Assembly (NCBI GenBank): GCA_946405205.1
Contig: CAMJGL010000029.1
Location: 1-20,536, forward strand
From: F23-B02 sp946405205
Lineage (GTDB): Bacteria > Bacillota > Clostridia > Oscillospirales > Oscillospiraceae
DNA: 20,536 bases
Reading direction: 5' to 3'
Part shown: positions 14,643-20,536 of the stretch, in pieces
Layout: each line of letters opens with the position of its first letter
How positions within the stretch are numbered: the stretch's first letter is position 1
Position numbers and translations under genes: made by a program
Notes under the pieces: generated by a model
Told to the model about the DNA's origin: nothing
What the model saw: only the letters and a program-made list of their open reading frames with translations
Databases searched by the model: none

Positions 14643-16085
14643 TTATTTGAGTGTCACGGTCACATAGATAACGTGGCCGTCTATCGCCGCTATGATCTCG
14701 TTTACAAGGCCGGTGAACAGCTCGATGTTGCCCGCGTCGGCACTCAGCAGCTTGCTGAGGATGCCGTCGAAGTCCGCGCCCGCGCCGTTGGCGGTCACGG
14801 TTATGTCCTTGAGAAGAGTGACGGTGCCCTTTTCGGTGGCAACGCTGGTGCCCTTCTTTATAACCATCGTAAACTCATTGCCGTCATTTGCAACTCCGGT
14901 CTTGAGCTCGATGCACTTTTCAACGGCAGCAGCCACTGTCTCCGCATCGGCATTATTGTCAATGGTGAGATTGTCCTTAACGCCGTCCTTGAAGCCGAGC
15001 TTCTCTGTGCCTATCTGGATATATGAGCCGTTTGCTATCGTGACGGAGTTGCCGGTCTTAAGCAGGTTCATGAAGAAGTTATTTACGCTTGTGAGCTCCT
15101 GCATCGCGGCGTCGGCCTTGGAGCTGTCGGTGGGAGTGGCGGTGATGAGCCGTCCGCCCTCGGCATCCTGACCGTAGATATTGAAGGTGCATTTCTGATT
15201 ATTCACGCTGGCCTTGACCGTTGCGAAGTTATAGTCATACGCCTCGGAGAACATCTCCCTGGGGCTGAATTTGCCGTCAACGCCGGTCTCGTACTCATCG
15301 CTTGTTTCGCTCATGCCGAGCTTTTTCAGCTCCTCGCCGGGTACGATGCTGACGGATACCTTCGCGGTGCTTACCTCGGCATCCGGAATGTACAGCAGCG
15401 AGCTGTAATCGGCGAGCACGTCAAGGCTGAGGCTTGCGTCGCCCGCGGAGGCGACGACGGATATCACCTTCTCATCGGTGGTGACGAGCAGGCGGCTTAT
15501 CATGACCATCATCTGAGCGCGGGTCAGGTTTGCCTTTGGCTTGAAGCTGCCGTCGGGGTAGCCGGCTATGACCTCGGTGAGGTTCATGGCGGCAACGGAG
15601 GCCTTGAACACATCGGCAATGCTTGCGCTGTCGGTAAACTGCGGCTGCATACCTTCAGTATCGAGCTTGAAGGCGCGGCAGAGCATAGTCGCCGCCGCTT
15701 CGCGGGTGATGTTCGCCTTGGGCCTGAACGTACCATCGGAATAGCCGCCGATGACTCCGGCCTTGACGCACATTGCGATGTAGGGCGCAAGATTGCTGTT
15801 GGGGTCAACATCGGAGAATTTGAGTTCCGCCTTCTCGGTGTAGCCCATGAAGTTTGCAACTACCTTTGCAAACTGTTCGCGGGTAATGCAGTTTTCGGGT
15901 CTGAAGGTCCCGTCGGGGTAGCCGCCGACAATGCCCGCGTCGGCCACAAGATAGATGGCATTCTTTGCCCAGTAGCCGTCCGGCACGTCGCTGAATTTTA
16001 CGCTGTTATCCGCAAAAGCGGGCACGGCGAGCGCAAAGATCATAATTGCGCACAGAACAAGGGCTATGGTTTTCTTTGCTTTCAT
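14643..16085 (-). CDS. Secreted SLH-domain surface protein with unknown C-terminal region
   Basis: This 480-residue exported protein has a signal peptide (MKAKKTIALVLCAIMIFALA, cleavage after AFA, 1-25). Three canonical S-layer-homology repeats follow at the N-terminus (about 29-80, 88-141, 150-203), each with the GGYPDGTFRP-type turn and ITREQ/LTRAQ helix. These would bind the wall polymer. Residues 205-480 form a beta-rich region with no motif I recognise; it includes a KEGTSVAT-like Thr/Ser-rich stretch and one cysteine in CTFNIYGQD. The ATG at 16083-16085 has AAGGAGTG upstream and starts the signal peptide; the in-frame extension upstream is rejected. It has its own promoter (16116-16144) and terminator. 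It is divergent from fucO. Confidence 0.9.
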   Translation of the reverse strand: MKAKKTIALVLCAIMIFALAVPAFADNSVKFSDVPDGYWAKNAIYLVADAGIVGGYPDGTFRPENCITREQFAKVVANFMGYTEKAELKFSDVDPNSNLAPYIAMCVKAGVIGGYSDGTFRPKANITREAAATMLCRAFKLDTEGMQPQFTDSASIADVFKASVAAMNLTEVIAGYPDGSFKPKANLTRAQMMVMISRLLVTTDEKVISVVASAGDASLSLDVLADYSSLLYIPDAEVSTAKVSVSIVPGEELKKLGMSETSDEYETGVDGKFSPREMFSEAYDYNFATVKASVNNQKCTFNIYGQDAEGGRLITATPTDSSKADAAMQELTSVNNFFMNLLKTGNSVTIANGSYIQIGTEKLGFKDGVKDNLTIDNNADAETVAAAVEKCIELKTGVANDGNEFTMVIKKGTSVATEKGTVTLLKDITVTANGAGADFDGILSKLLSADAGNIELFTGLVNEIIAAIDGHVIYVTVTLK

Positions 16086-16115
16086 TTGTTCGCACTCCTT
16101 TTTTAATATGCCCCA

Positions 16116-16144
16116 ATAATACCATCTGTGAGGCGAAATGGCAA
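16116..16144 (-). promoter_or_regulatory. Promoter of the second SLH gene
   Basis: On the minus strand TTGCCA (16139-16144) and TATTAT (16116-16121) are separated by 17 nt, about 30 bp before the ATG. Both hexamers are close to consensus. Confidence 0.7.
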
Positions 16145-16214
16145 TTCCTTTACCATGTTTTTTCAGCACAAATATTTCCGCCCGAAAAGATTGTGAATTT
16201 TTTGTTACTATGTA

Positions 16215-16243
16215 TTGACATTCCATAAAGTAATTGTTATATT
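16215..16243 (+). promoter_or_regulatory. Promoter of fucO
   Basis: A consensus -35 TTGACA (16215-16220) and TATATT (16238-16243) are separated by 17 nt. The transcript would have a roughly 60-nt leader. I see no convincing palindromic Rex operator, although a TTGTGAA half-site lies near 16190. Confidence 0.75.
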
Positions 16244-16271
16244 TTTATCGAATTACGATACGTTCGACTGC

Positions 16272-16312
16272 GACCGGACTGATCCGGTCTTATTTTACAG
16301 GAGGTAACACCT
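16272..16312 (+). promoter_or_regulatory. fucO leader hairpin and ribosome site
   Basis: GACCGGA (16272-16278) and TCCGGTC (16283-16289) form a 7-bp stem with a CTGA loop and a following TTATTTT, which could act as a weak attenuator or mRNA stabiliser. AGGAGGT (16299-16305) is the ribosome site, and AGGT-AAC-ACCT (16302-16312) can fold on itself directly before the ATG. Confidence 0.4.
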
Positions 16313-17461
16313 ATGGCAAATCGTATTATTCTCAATCCGGTATCCTACCACGGCGCGGGAGCAATCGCCGAGATCCCCAACGAGCTCAAGTCCCGTGGCT
16401 TCAAAAAAGCATTTATCTGCACCGGCGGCCACACCGCCAAATCAGAGGGCATGGCTAAGATCCACGAATATCTGGACAAAGCGGGTATCGCCCACACCAC
16501 CTTCAGCGAGGTCAAGCCCAACCCCACCATTGAAAACGTTCAGTCCGGCGTTAAGGCCTTCCATGAGTCCGGCTCCGACTGCATCGTCGCCGTGGGCGGC
16601 GGCTCTGCCATGGACACCGCAAAGGCCATCGGCATAATAGCCGCAAACCCCGAATTTGCGGACGTGCGCAGTCTTGAGGGCGTTGCCCCCACCAAGCGTC
16701 ACGCCGTGTTCACCGTAGCCGTACCCACCACCGCCGGCACGGCCGCAGAAGTAACCATCAACTATGTCATCACCGACGTGGAGAAAAAGCGCAAGTTCGT
16801 CTGCGTAGACGCAAACGACATCCCCGAGGTCGCGGTGGTCGACCCCGATATGATGGCATCAATGCCCGCAGCCCTCACCGCCTCCACCGGCATGGACGCT
16901 CTGACCCACGCCATTGAGGGTCTTATCACCAACGCCGCCTGGGAGATCACCGATATGTTCCATCTGGAGGCAATCCGTCTCATCTCCGCCAACCTGCGCG
17001 ACGCCGTCAAGAACGATCCCGACGGACGCAAGGGCATGGCTCTGGGCCAGTATATCGCCGGCATGGGCTTCTCCAACGTCGGACTGGGCATCGTTCACAG
17101 CATGGCCCACGGTCTGAGCGCACTGTACGACACTCCCCACGGCGTGGCCTGCGCCATCCTGCTGCCCCTGGGTCTGGAGTACAACGCCGACTACTCCGGC
17201 GAGAAATACCGCGATCTTGCCAAGGCCATGGGCGTTGCCGATGTTGACTCCATGACTCAGGCGGAATACCGTAAGGCAGCCATCGACGCGGTGAAAAAGC
17301 TCAGTCAGGATGTAGGCATCCCCGCCGATCTCAAGGGCATCGTAAGAGATGAGGATGTCCGCTTCCTTGCCGAAAGCGCATACGCCGACGCCTGCCGCCC
17401 CGGCAATCCCCGCGAGACCAGCATCGAGGAGATCGAGGCTCTCTACCGCAGCATGCTGTAA
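16313..17461 (+). CDS. fucO: Lactaldehyde reductase / 1,2-propanediol oxidoreductase, iron-dependent
   Basis: This 382-residue group III (iron-containing) alcohol dehydrogenase aligns from end to end with E. coli FucO by recall, from the shared start MANR.ILN to GNPRE near the C-terminus. Shared blocks include NPEFADVRSLEG, PTTAGTAAEVTINYVITD, GMDALTHAIEG and GQYIAGMGFSNVGLG. The iron ligands are Asp195, His199, His262 and His276, and the nucleotide loop is GGGS (95-98). FucO reduces L-lactaldehyde to 1,2-propanediol during fucose or rhamnose fermentation and recycles NADH. Position 38, an Asp in E. coli that favours NAD, is Gly here, so cofactor choice may be relaxed. The gene has its own promoter and terminator. 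No fucose genes are nearby, so the native substrate is inferred. Confidence 0.9.
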   Translation: MANRIILNPVSYHGAGAIAEIPNELKSRGFKKAFICTGGHTAKSEGMAKIHEYLDKAGIAHTTFSEVKPNPTIENVQSGVKAFHESGSDCIVAVGGGSAMDTAKAIGIIAANPEFADVRSLEGVAPTKRHAVFTVAVPTTAGTAAEVTINYVITDVEKKRKFVCVDANDIPEVAVVDPDMMASMPAALTASTGMDALTHAIEGLITNAAWEITDMFHLEAIRLISANLRDAVKNDPDGRKGMALGQYIAGMGFSNVGLGIVHSMAHGLSALYDTPHGVACAILLPLGLEYNADYSGEKYRDLAKAMGVADVDSMTQAEYRKAAIDAVKKLSQDVGIPADLKGIVRDEDVRFLAESAYADACRPGNPRETSIEEIEALYRSML

Positions 17462-17478
17462 TAATTATCGTAATTTAT

Positions 17479-17517
17479 AAAATATCTCCCGCGATCTGCG
17501 ATCGCGGGAGATATTTT
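17479..17517. terminator. fucO terminator, copy 1 of a 39-nt direct repeat
   Basis: AAAATATCTCCCGCGATC (17479-17496) and GATCGCGGGAGATATTTT (17500-17517) form a perfect 18-bp stem with a TGC loop, 17 bp after the fucO stop. The same 39 nt in the same orientation recur at 17743-17781. Confidence 0.93.
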
Positions 17518-17742
17518 CAGCGTGCAAAAAAGTCCTCCCGGACTTTTTTGCACGCTTCAAAAACGCCAAGTTTTTTGTGAAATTTCATTTCACGAAAAAC
17601 CTCGCCATGCTCGTCAAAAAGCCTGATAAATCAGGCATTTTTGATGGCTATTTATCTAATTCGAGGCGGGCTGCCGCCCCCTCGAGCTCCCCCTGTCCGT
17701 CGCTTCATTCTATGCATTCATTTTTAGTTCTTTGACAGTCTG
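17518..17742 (-). repeat. Structured intergenic repeat, copy B (225 bp, inverted relative to copy A)
   Basis: Reverse-complemented, this matches 5958-6173 in order, with the same terminal CAGAC...GCTG. The 35-bp block at 17659-17693 is identical to copy A. Three stems are conserved in shape. GCCTGAT/ATCAGGC is at 17621-17636. GTTTTTTGTGAAAT (17570-17583) pairs with 17587-17600. AGCGTGCAAAAAAGTCC (17519-17535) pairs with GGACTTTTTTGCACGCT (17540-17556). Bases differ from copy A on both arms together, so pairing is kept. It has no ORF of its own. It lies exactly between the two identical terminator copies that end the convergent genes fucO and the DUF5131 gene. Confidence 0.85.
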
Positions 17743-17781
17743 AAAATATCTCCCGCGATCTGCGATCGCGGGAGATATTTT
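17743..17781. terminator. Terminator of the DUF5131 gene, copy 2 of the 39-nt direct repeat
   Basis: This is an 18-bp perfect stem with a TGC loop, identical over 39 nt to 17479-17517 and in the same orientation. It lies 3 bp past the DUF5131 stop codon and serves the minus-strand transcript. Confidence 0.93.
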
Positions 17782-17784
17782 TGT

Positions 17785-18492
17785 TCAAAAATTGATATTC
17801 GCCTTTCTCGCCTGACTGCACAAGTCGCGGGTATTCAGGGTATAGGTCCTGCCGTCCTTGATAAAATGCGTTCCGCACTGCCTGAACTCGAAGTGAGCGC
17901 CGCCCGCCGCGCATTGCTCGCGTATTTTAAGCACCCACGCATAGTCAAGCGGCCTGGCGTTTTTGTCCGATTCGCCGCCGACCACGACCAATTCGACGTC
18001 TTTCAGATACGGCGCAAGGTCAACGCTCTCGATAAGCGGCTGACAGATAATATTCCTGTGTTTTATCGGAAGCTCTGTAAAGATCGGCAGCCTGTGATCT
18101 GCTCTGTCCTGATTTTCAACGGTGCAGCCGACCGTGACGTTATCGTACCCGTCGCCCCAGTCGTCCGGTATGCACTGCATGAAGCGTTCGATCCGTTTCG
18201 TCAGAAATATAAAATGCAGGTCGGAGCGCTCGCGTATCATCTGCCAGCATTCATCACGCCAGCCGTCGGCTTCTTCAATGAAAAAGTCTGTCGAAAAGCA
18301 AAGGTACACGGTCTGTCCGGATTTCATCCTGTATTCTCCCGCCTTGTTCCTTGCAGCGGGAGCATAAAAATTATCGGTTTTAACGATTTTGTCGGTATCT
18401 ATGCCGCGCCTTGCGTCGCCCTTATGAATGTAGCAGTATCTGCACCCTGTGCTGTACTTGTGGCAGCCGCGCCACGGGTTCCACATTGCCAT
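17785..18492 (-). CDS. DUF5131 (phage Gp37/Gp68-like) cysteine-motif protein
   Basis: This 235-residue protein has the DUF5131/Gp37-Gp68 signature. The N-terminus is MWNPWRGCHKYSTGCRYCY, with Cys10, Cys17 and Cys20 (C-x6-C-x2-C). It continues with VYLCFSTDFFIEEADGWR, IFLTKRIERF, VTVGCTVENQDRA, and VVVGGESDKNARPLDYAWV. The family is common in phages and mobile DNA as well as chromosomes. Its cysteine cluster and TIM-barrel-like blocks suggest a radical-SAM or metal-binding relative, but no function is established. The start ATG at 18490-18492 has AGGA about 6 nt upstream; the ATG two codons later is a poorer fit. The gene is convergent with fucO and lies alone. Confidence 0.85.
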   Translation of the reverse strand: MAMWNPWRGCHKYSTGCRYCYIHKGDARRGIDTDKIVKTDNFYAPAARNKAGEYRMKSGQTVYLCFSTDFFIEEADGWRDECWQMIRERSDLHFIFLTKRIERFMQCIPDDWGDGYDNVTVGCTVENQDRADHRLPIFTELPIKHRNIICQPLIESVDLAPYLKDVELVVVGGESDKNARPLDYAWVLKIREQCAAGGAHFEFRQCGTHFIKDGRTYTLNTRDLCSQARKANINF

Positions 18493-19133
18493 ACATTTTC
18501 CTGCCTTTGTGACTTGGTTTTTATGATGAAATGATTATTCTCTCATATATATCGTACATCAAAAAGGTCGGAAAGTGAAGTGAAATAAAGCTCCACACGC
18601 CAAAGGAGCTTTTTACGCAGAAACCAAGCGTAGTAAAAACGGGGGAAAAGTAATTATTGATTCACCAATTCGCATCCAAAATAAATCATATTTCCTTAAT
18701 GATAATATCACGGTTTCTCACATCTTTCAATCATGTGTCCCCGTTCCGACAGGCACAAATATCATTCAAAAAGGACACATTTGTCCGGTAGACAAATGTA
18801 TCCTTTTTCGTGTCAAAGAGCAGAATAACGGTGCGTAGAAAGGGGTAAGAAAAGCGATTAGGTGCGTAGCCAAGCGTGTTCCCGCGAAAAATGTAATTGT
18901 AATCTATTTGGCTGATGGTTTCGTGGTTTTTCAAGAGGTGATTCGTACACCATTCTAACCCCACAAGAGGAGCTTCTATCACGAACGCAGCGATCTTATT
19001 CTTGCCATATAAAATAGCTAAGAATACGCTGTATCCAGCCCAGATAGGCGCATACAGCGTATTCTTTATGAAATACTATGCTTTTTCACCCCTACGGCCG
19101 GGGGGACAATCAGAGTTCTATGCAAAAGGGGAA
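18493..19133. other. Gene-poor interval with three strong hairpins
   Basis: I see no supportable gene in these 641 bp. Three stem-loops stand out. AAAGCTCC (18587-18594) pairs with GGAGCTTT (18605-18612) and is followed by Ts on the plus strand, like an intrinsic terminator with no visible gene before it. Arms 18768-18785 and 18791-18808 match at 17 of 18 positions around CGGTA. AAGAATACGCTGTAT (19020-19034) pairs with ATACAGCGTATTCTT (19052-19066) over 15 bp and is the probable terminator of the rubrerythrin gene on the minus strand. A small RNA ending at the first hairpin is possible but unsupported by a clear promoter. Confidence 0.6.
19020..19066 (-). terminator. Probable terminator of the ferredoxin-rubrerythrin gene
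   Basis: This is a perfect 15-bp stem with a 17-nt loop, 67 bp beyond the stop codon at 19134. On the minus strand it is followed by a mixed T-rich stretch (AGCTATTTTAT), a weaker tail than usual. Confidence 0.6.
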
Positions 19134-20285
19134 TCAATAATTTTCCTTGCGAACTTCAAAATATGCCTGAGGATGCTTGCAGACCGGGCAGACCTCAGGT
19201 GCCTTCGTGCCTACTACCAGATGGCCACAGTTGCGGCACTCCCACATGGTGACACCGCTCTTCTCAAATACCTGCATGGCCTCCACGTTGCTCAGCAGCT
19301 TGCGGTAGCGTTCCTCATGTGCTTTTTCGATGGCGGCAACGCCGCGGAACTGCTCAGCCAGCTCATGGAAGCCTTCTTCGTCAGCTTCACGGGCCATACG
19401 GTCGTACATATCCGTCCACTCGGCGTTCTCACCCTCGGCGGCATGGAGCAGGTTCTCGGCGGTATCGCCCAGCTCACCCAGAGCCTTGAACCACAGCTTG
19501 GCGTGTTCCTTCTCATTTTCAGCAGTGTGCAGGAACAGAGCGGCAATCTGCTCGTAGCCCGCCTTCTTGGCAACAGAGGCAAAGTAAGTATATTTGTTCC
19601 GGGCCTGGCTCTCACCGGCAAAGGCTTCCCACAGGTTCTTCTCAGTTTTAGTACCAGCATAGGGGTTCTTGGCAGGAGCCACAGTATCCTCAATCTTCAC
19701 AAACTTATCCGCAGGCTGCTTGCAGATGGGGCACTTGAAATCCGGGGTCATGGGGCCTTCATGAATGTAACCGCAGACAGAACATTTCCACTTTTCCATT
19801 TTTGTTTCCTCCGTTTTTTCATTGAATTGAATGGTATGTAACAGGGATTCTACAGCATCCACCGGGATGCCAGGATATGTTTTAATACTTTCCAAAAACG
19901 CTTTGGTGTTGCCGCTTTGGGGCAGCATAAAGCCGGCTTCCCGGCACAGATCCTCCGCCATCAGGCGGGAGGATTTCTCAACAGCGACGCTCAGAGCATC
20001 CGGCAGCTGGGAAGCAACTGCCTCCGCCTGTGCCTTACTCTGAACCAGCCCCCGCAGGGCTTCCACCACCTTGTCCTCCTTGGGCTGCTGCATAGGGAGG
20101 GACTTGGGAACCATGGAGATGGCCGAAGACGGACAGGCTTCGGCACAGGCGCCGCATCCGATGCATTTTTTCGGATCAATGATGCTGTTCTCGGTATCCG
20201 TTGCCCCAGTGGGACAGACATAGAGGCACAGGCAGTCCTTGGTGCATAAGCGCAGATTTCTCACCGCGTATTTTTCAGTCATCAT
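19134..20285 (-). CDS. Ferredoxin-rubrerythrin fusion (peroxide defence)
   Basis: This 383-residue reading frame has four parts. Residues 1-50 form a 2x[4Fe-4S] ferredoxin; the second cluster motif is canonical (CIGCGACAEACP), while the first is unusually spaced (C-x3-C-x-C-x3-CP). Residues about 55-160 are a helical region of unknown role. Residues 163-200 form a rubredoxin (WKCSVCGYIHEG, CPICKQP). Residues about 212-345 form the ferritin-like diiron domain (ESQARNKYTYFA, ENEKEHAK, EKAHEERY), and a C-terminal rubredoxin follows (WECRNCG, CPVCKHP). Rubrerythrin reduces peroxide with electrons from rubredoxin. A strong internal ribosome site and ATG at 19799 could make the 221-residue rubrerythrin alone. 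The start ATG at 20285 shares a base with the upstream stop and follows GGGAGG. Confidence 0.88.
   Translation of the reverse strand: MMTEKYAVRNLRLCTKDCLCLYVCPTGATDTENSIIDPKKCIGCGACAEACPSSAISMVPKSLPMQQPKEDKVVEALRGLVQSKAQAEAVASQLPDALSVAVEKSSRLMAEDLCREAGFMLPQSGNTKAFLESIKTYPGIPVDAVESLLHTIQFNEKTEETKMEKWKCSVCGYIHEGPMTPDFKCPICKQPADKFVKIEDTVAPAKNPYAGTKTEKNLWEAFAGESQARNKYTYFASVAKKAGYEQIAALFLHTAENEKEHAKLWFKALGELGDTAENLLHAAEGENAEWTDMYDRMAREADEEGFHELAEQFRGVAAIEKAHEERYRKLLSNVEAMQVFEKSGVTMWECRNCGHLVVGTKAPEVCPVCKHPQAYFEVRKENY
19797..19812 (-). promoter_or_regulatory. Internal ribosome binding site and start of rubrerythrin
   Basis: On the minus strand GGAGG (19808-19812) stands 8 nt before an in-frame ATG (19797-19799) that begins MEKWKCSVCGY, the usual start of a rubredoxin-first rubrerythrin. 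The upstream ferredoxin frame has no stop before it, so two nested products are likely. Confidence 0.75.
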
Positions 20286-20536
20286 CAAGCCCTCCCTTCC
20301 GCTTTTTCAAATTTCCAACTGGGGACCTTGCATACCGGACAAAGCTCCGGGGCCGCATCTCCCACATAGACGAAGCCGCATACCGAGCAGACCCAGACAC
20401 CGGTGTTCTCCAGCATTTTCTCGCCCTCAGCCTGGTAGCGGGTCAGCAGGGATTTCAGCATCCGGGTGACCTTTTCGCTCCATACCTGACAGCGGAGCGC
20501 ACCCCGATCCGGTTTTTCGGCAGCCACCGCATTACC
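20285..20536 (-). CDS. C-terminal end of a rubredoxin-domain protein (partial)
   Basis: The gene runs off the window edge, so the true start is not seen; the frame is open through 20536. The last 84 residues contain a helical stretch (SEKVTRMLKSLLTRYQAEG) and a C-terminal rubredoxin domain with WVCSVCGFVYVG and PELCPVCKVPSWKF, which hold the four iron-binding cysteines. By position and layout it is probably a rubrerythrin-family protein or another redox protein that uses a rubredoxin tail. Its stop overlaps the start of the ferredoxin-rubrerythrin gene by one base (TGATG), so the two belong to one operon for oxidative stress. Confidence 0.8.
   Translation of the reverse strand, partial: GNAVAAEKPDRGALRCQVWSEKVTRMLKSLLTRYQAEGEKMLENTGVWVCSVCGFVYVGDAAPELCPVCKVPSWKFEKAEGRA

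Noticed and set aside
16190..16260. Possible Rex redox-repressor site before fucO (TTGTGAA)
   Set aside because: Only a half-site; the partner half does not form the expected inverted repeat.
18731..18982. 83-codon minus-strand ORF starting at a GTG
   Set aside because: There is no Shine-Dalgarno, no recognised family, and a near-perfect terminator-like hairpin lies inside it; more likely intergenic or repeat-derived.
19002..19841. 279-codon plus-strand frame
   Set aside because: Antisense shadow of the rubrerythrin, whose domains are unmistakable; no ribosome site.

Overview
The window looks like a chromosomal segment of a strictly anaerobic, gut-type Clostridia, probably Oscillospirales/Oscillospiraceae (inference). 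The reasons are the gene families seen (RqcH, Mini-RNase III, TepA-like ClpP, S-layer-homology proteins, rubrerythrin, a FucO-type iron alcohol dehydrogenase), strong AGGAGG-type ribosome binding sites, rubredoxin/rubrerythrin oxygen defence, and intergenic palindromes of the GTAGGGGCGAGCAT type that I associate with this group. There is no prophage, CRISPR array, rRNA or tRNA that I can support.

Layout. 1-79: tandem hairpins resembling an IS200/IS605-type element end, next to a short, possibly truncated ORF (80-400, -). 560-3750 (+): an RDD-family membrane protein, a secreted cadherin-like/SLH surface protein, then a two-gene module of an SPFH (band 7) membrane protein and a ribbon-helix-helix protein, with a promoter whose -10 box lies inside a perfect palindrome. 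3792-14540 (-): a long co-directional housekeeping block, in transcription order prfA, a tsaC-coaE fusion, an M18 aminopeptidase, a TepA/ClpP-like protease, [480-bp palindromic element], uppP, ftsK, [216-bp structured repeat], mrnC, rqcH. 14643-16085 (-): a second SLH protein. 16313-17461 (+): fucO. 17518-17742: a second, inverted copy of the structured repeat. 17785-18492 (-): a DUF5131 protein. 18493-19133: non-coding with several hairpins. 19134-20536 (-): an oxidative-stress cluster with an in-frame ferredoxin-rubrerythrin fusion and the C-terminal end of another rubredoxin-domain protein.

How the genes fit together. The central block combines translation termination and rescue (RF1, RqcH), tRNA t6A synthesis, CoA synthesis, rRNA maturation (Mini-RNase III), peptide and membrane proteolysis, undecaprenyl phosphate recycling and chromosome translocation. 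It is typical vertically inherited core genome. The rubrerythrin cluster would reduce peroxide, and FucO would reduce lactaldehyde to 1,2-propanediol during deoxy-sugar fermentation.

The most unusual content is intergenic. A repeat of 216 bp (5958-6173) and 225 bp (17518-17742) occurs in opposite orientations, shares an identical 35-bp block, and has hairpins whose paired arms change together between the copies. Each copy sits between two copies of the local terminator hairpin; at the second locus those are identical over 39 nt. This suggests an undescribed small mobile or structured element that inserts at terminators. A nested ~480-bp palindrome (9704-10183) and two hairpins that hold a downstream Shine-Dalgarno sequence are further intergenic oddities.
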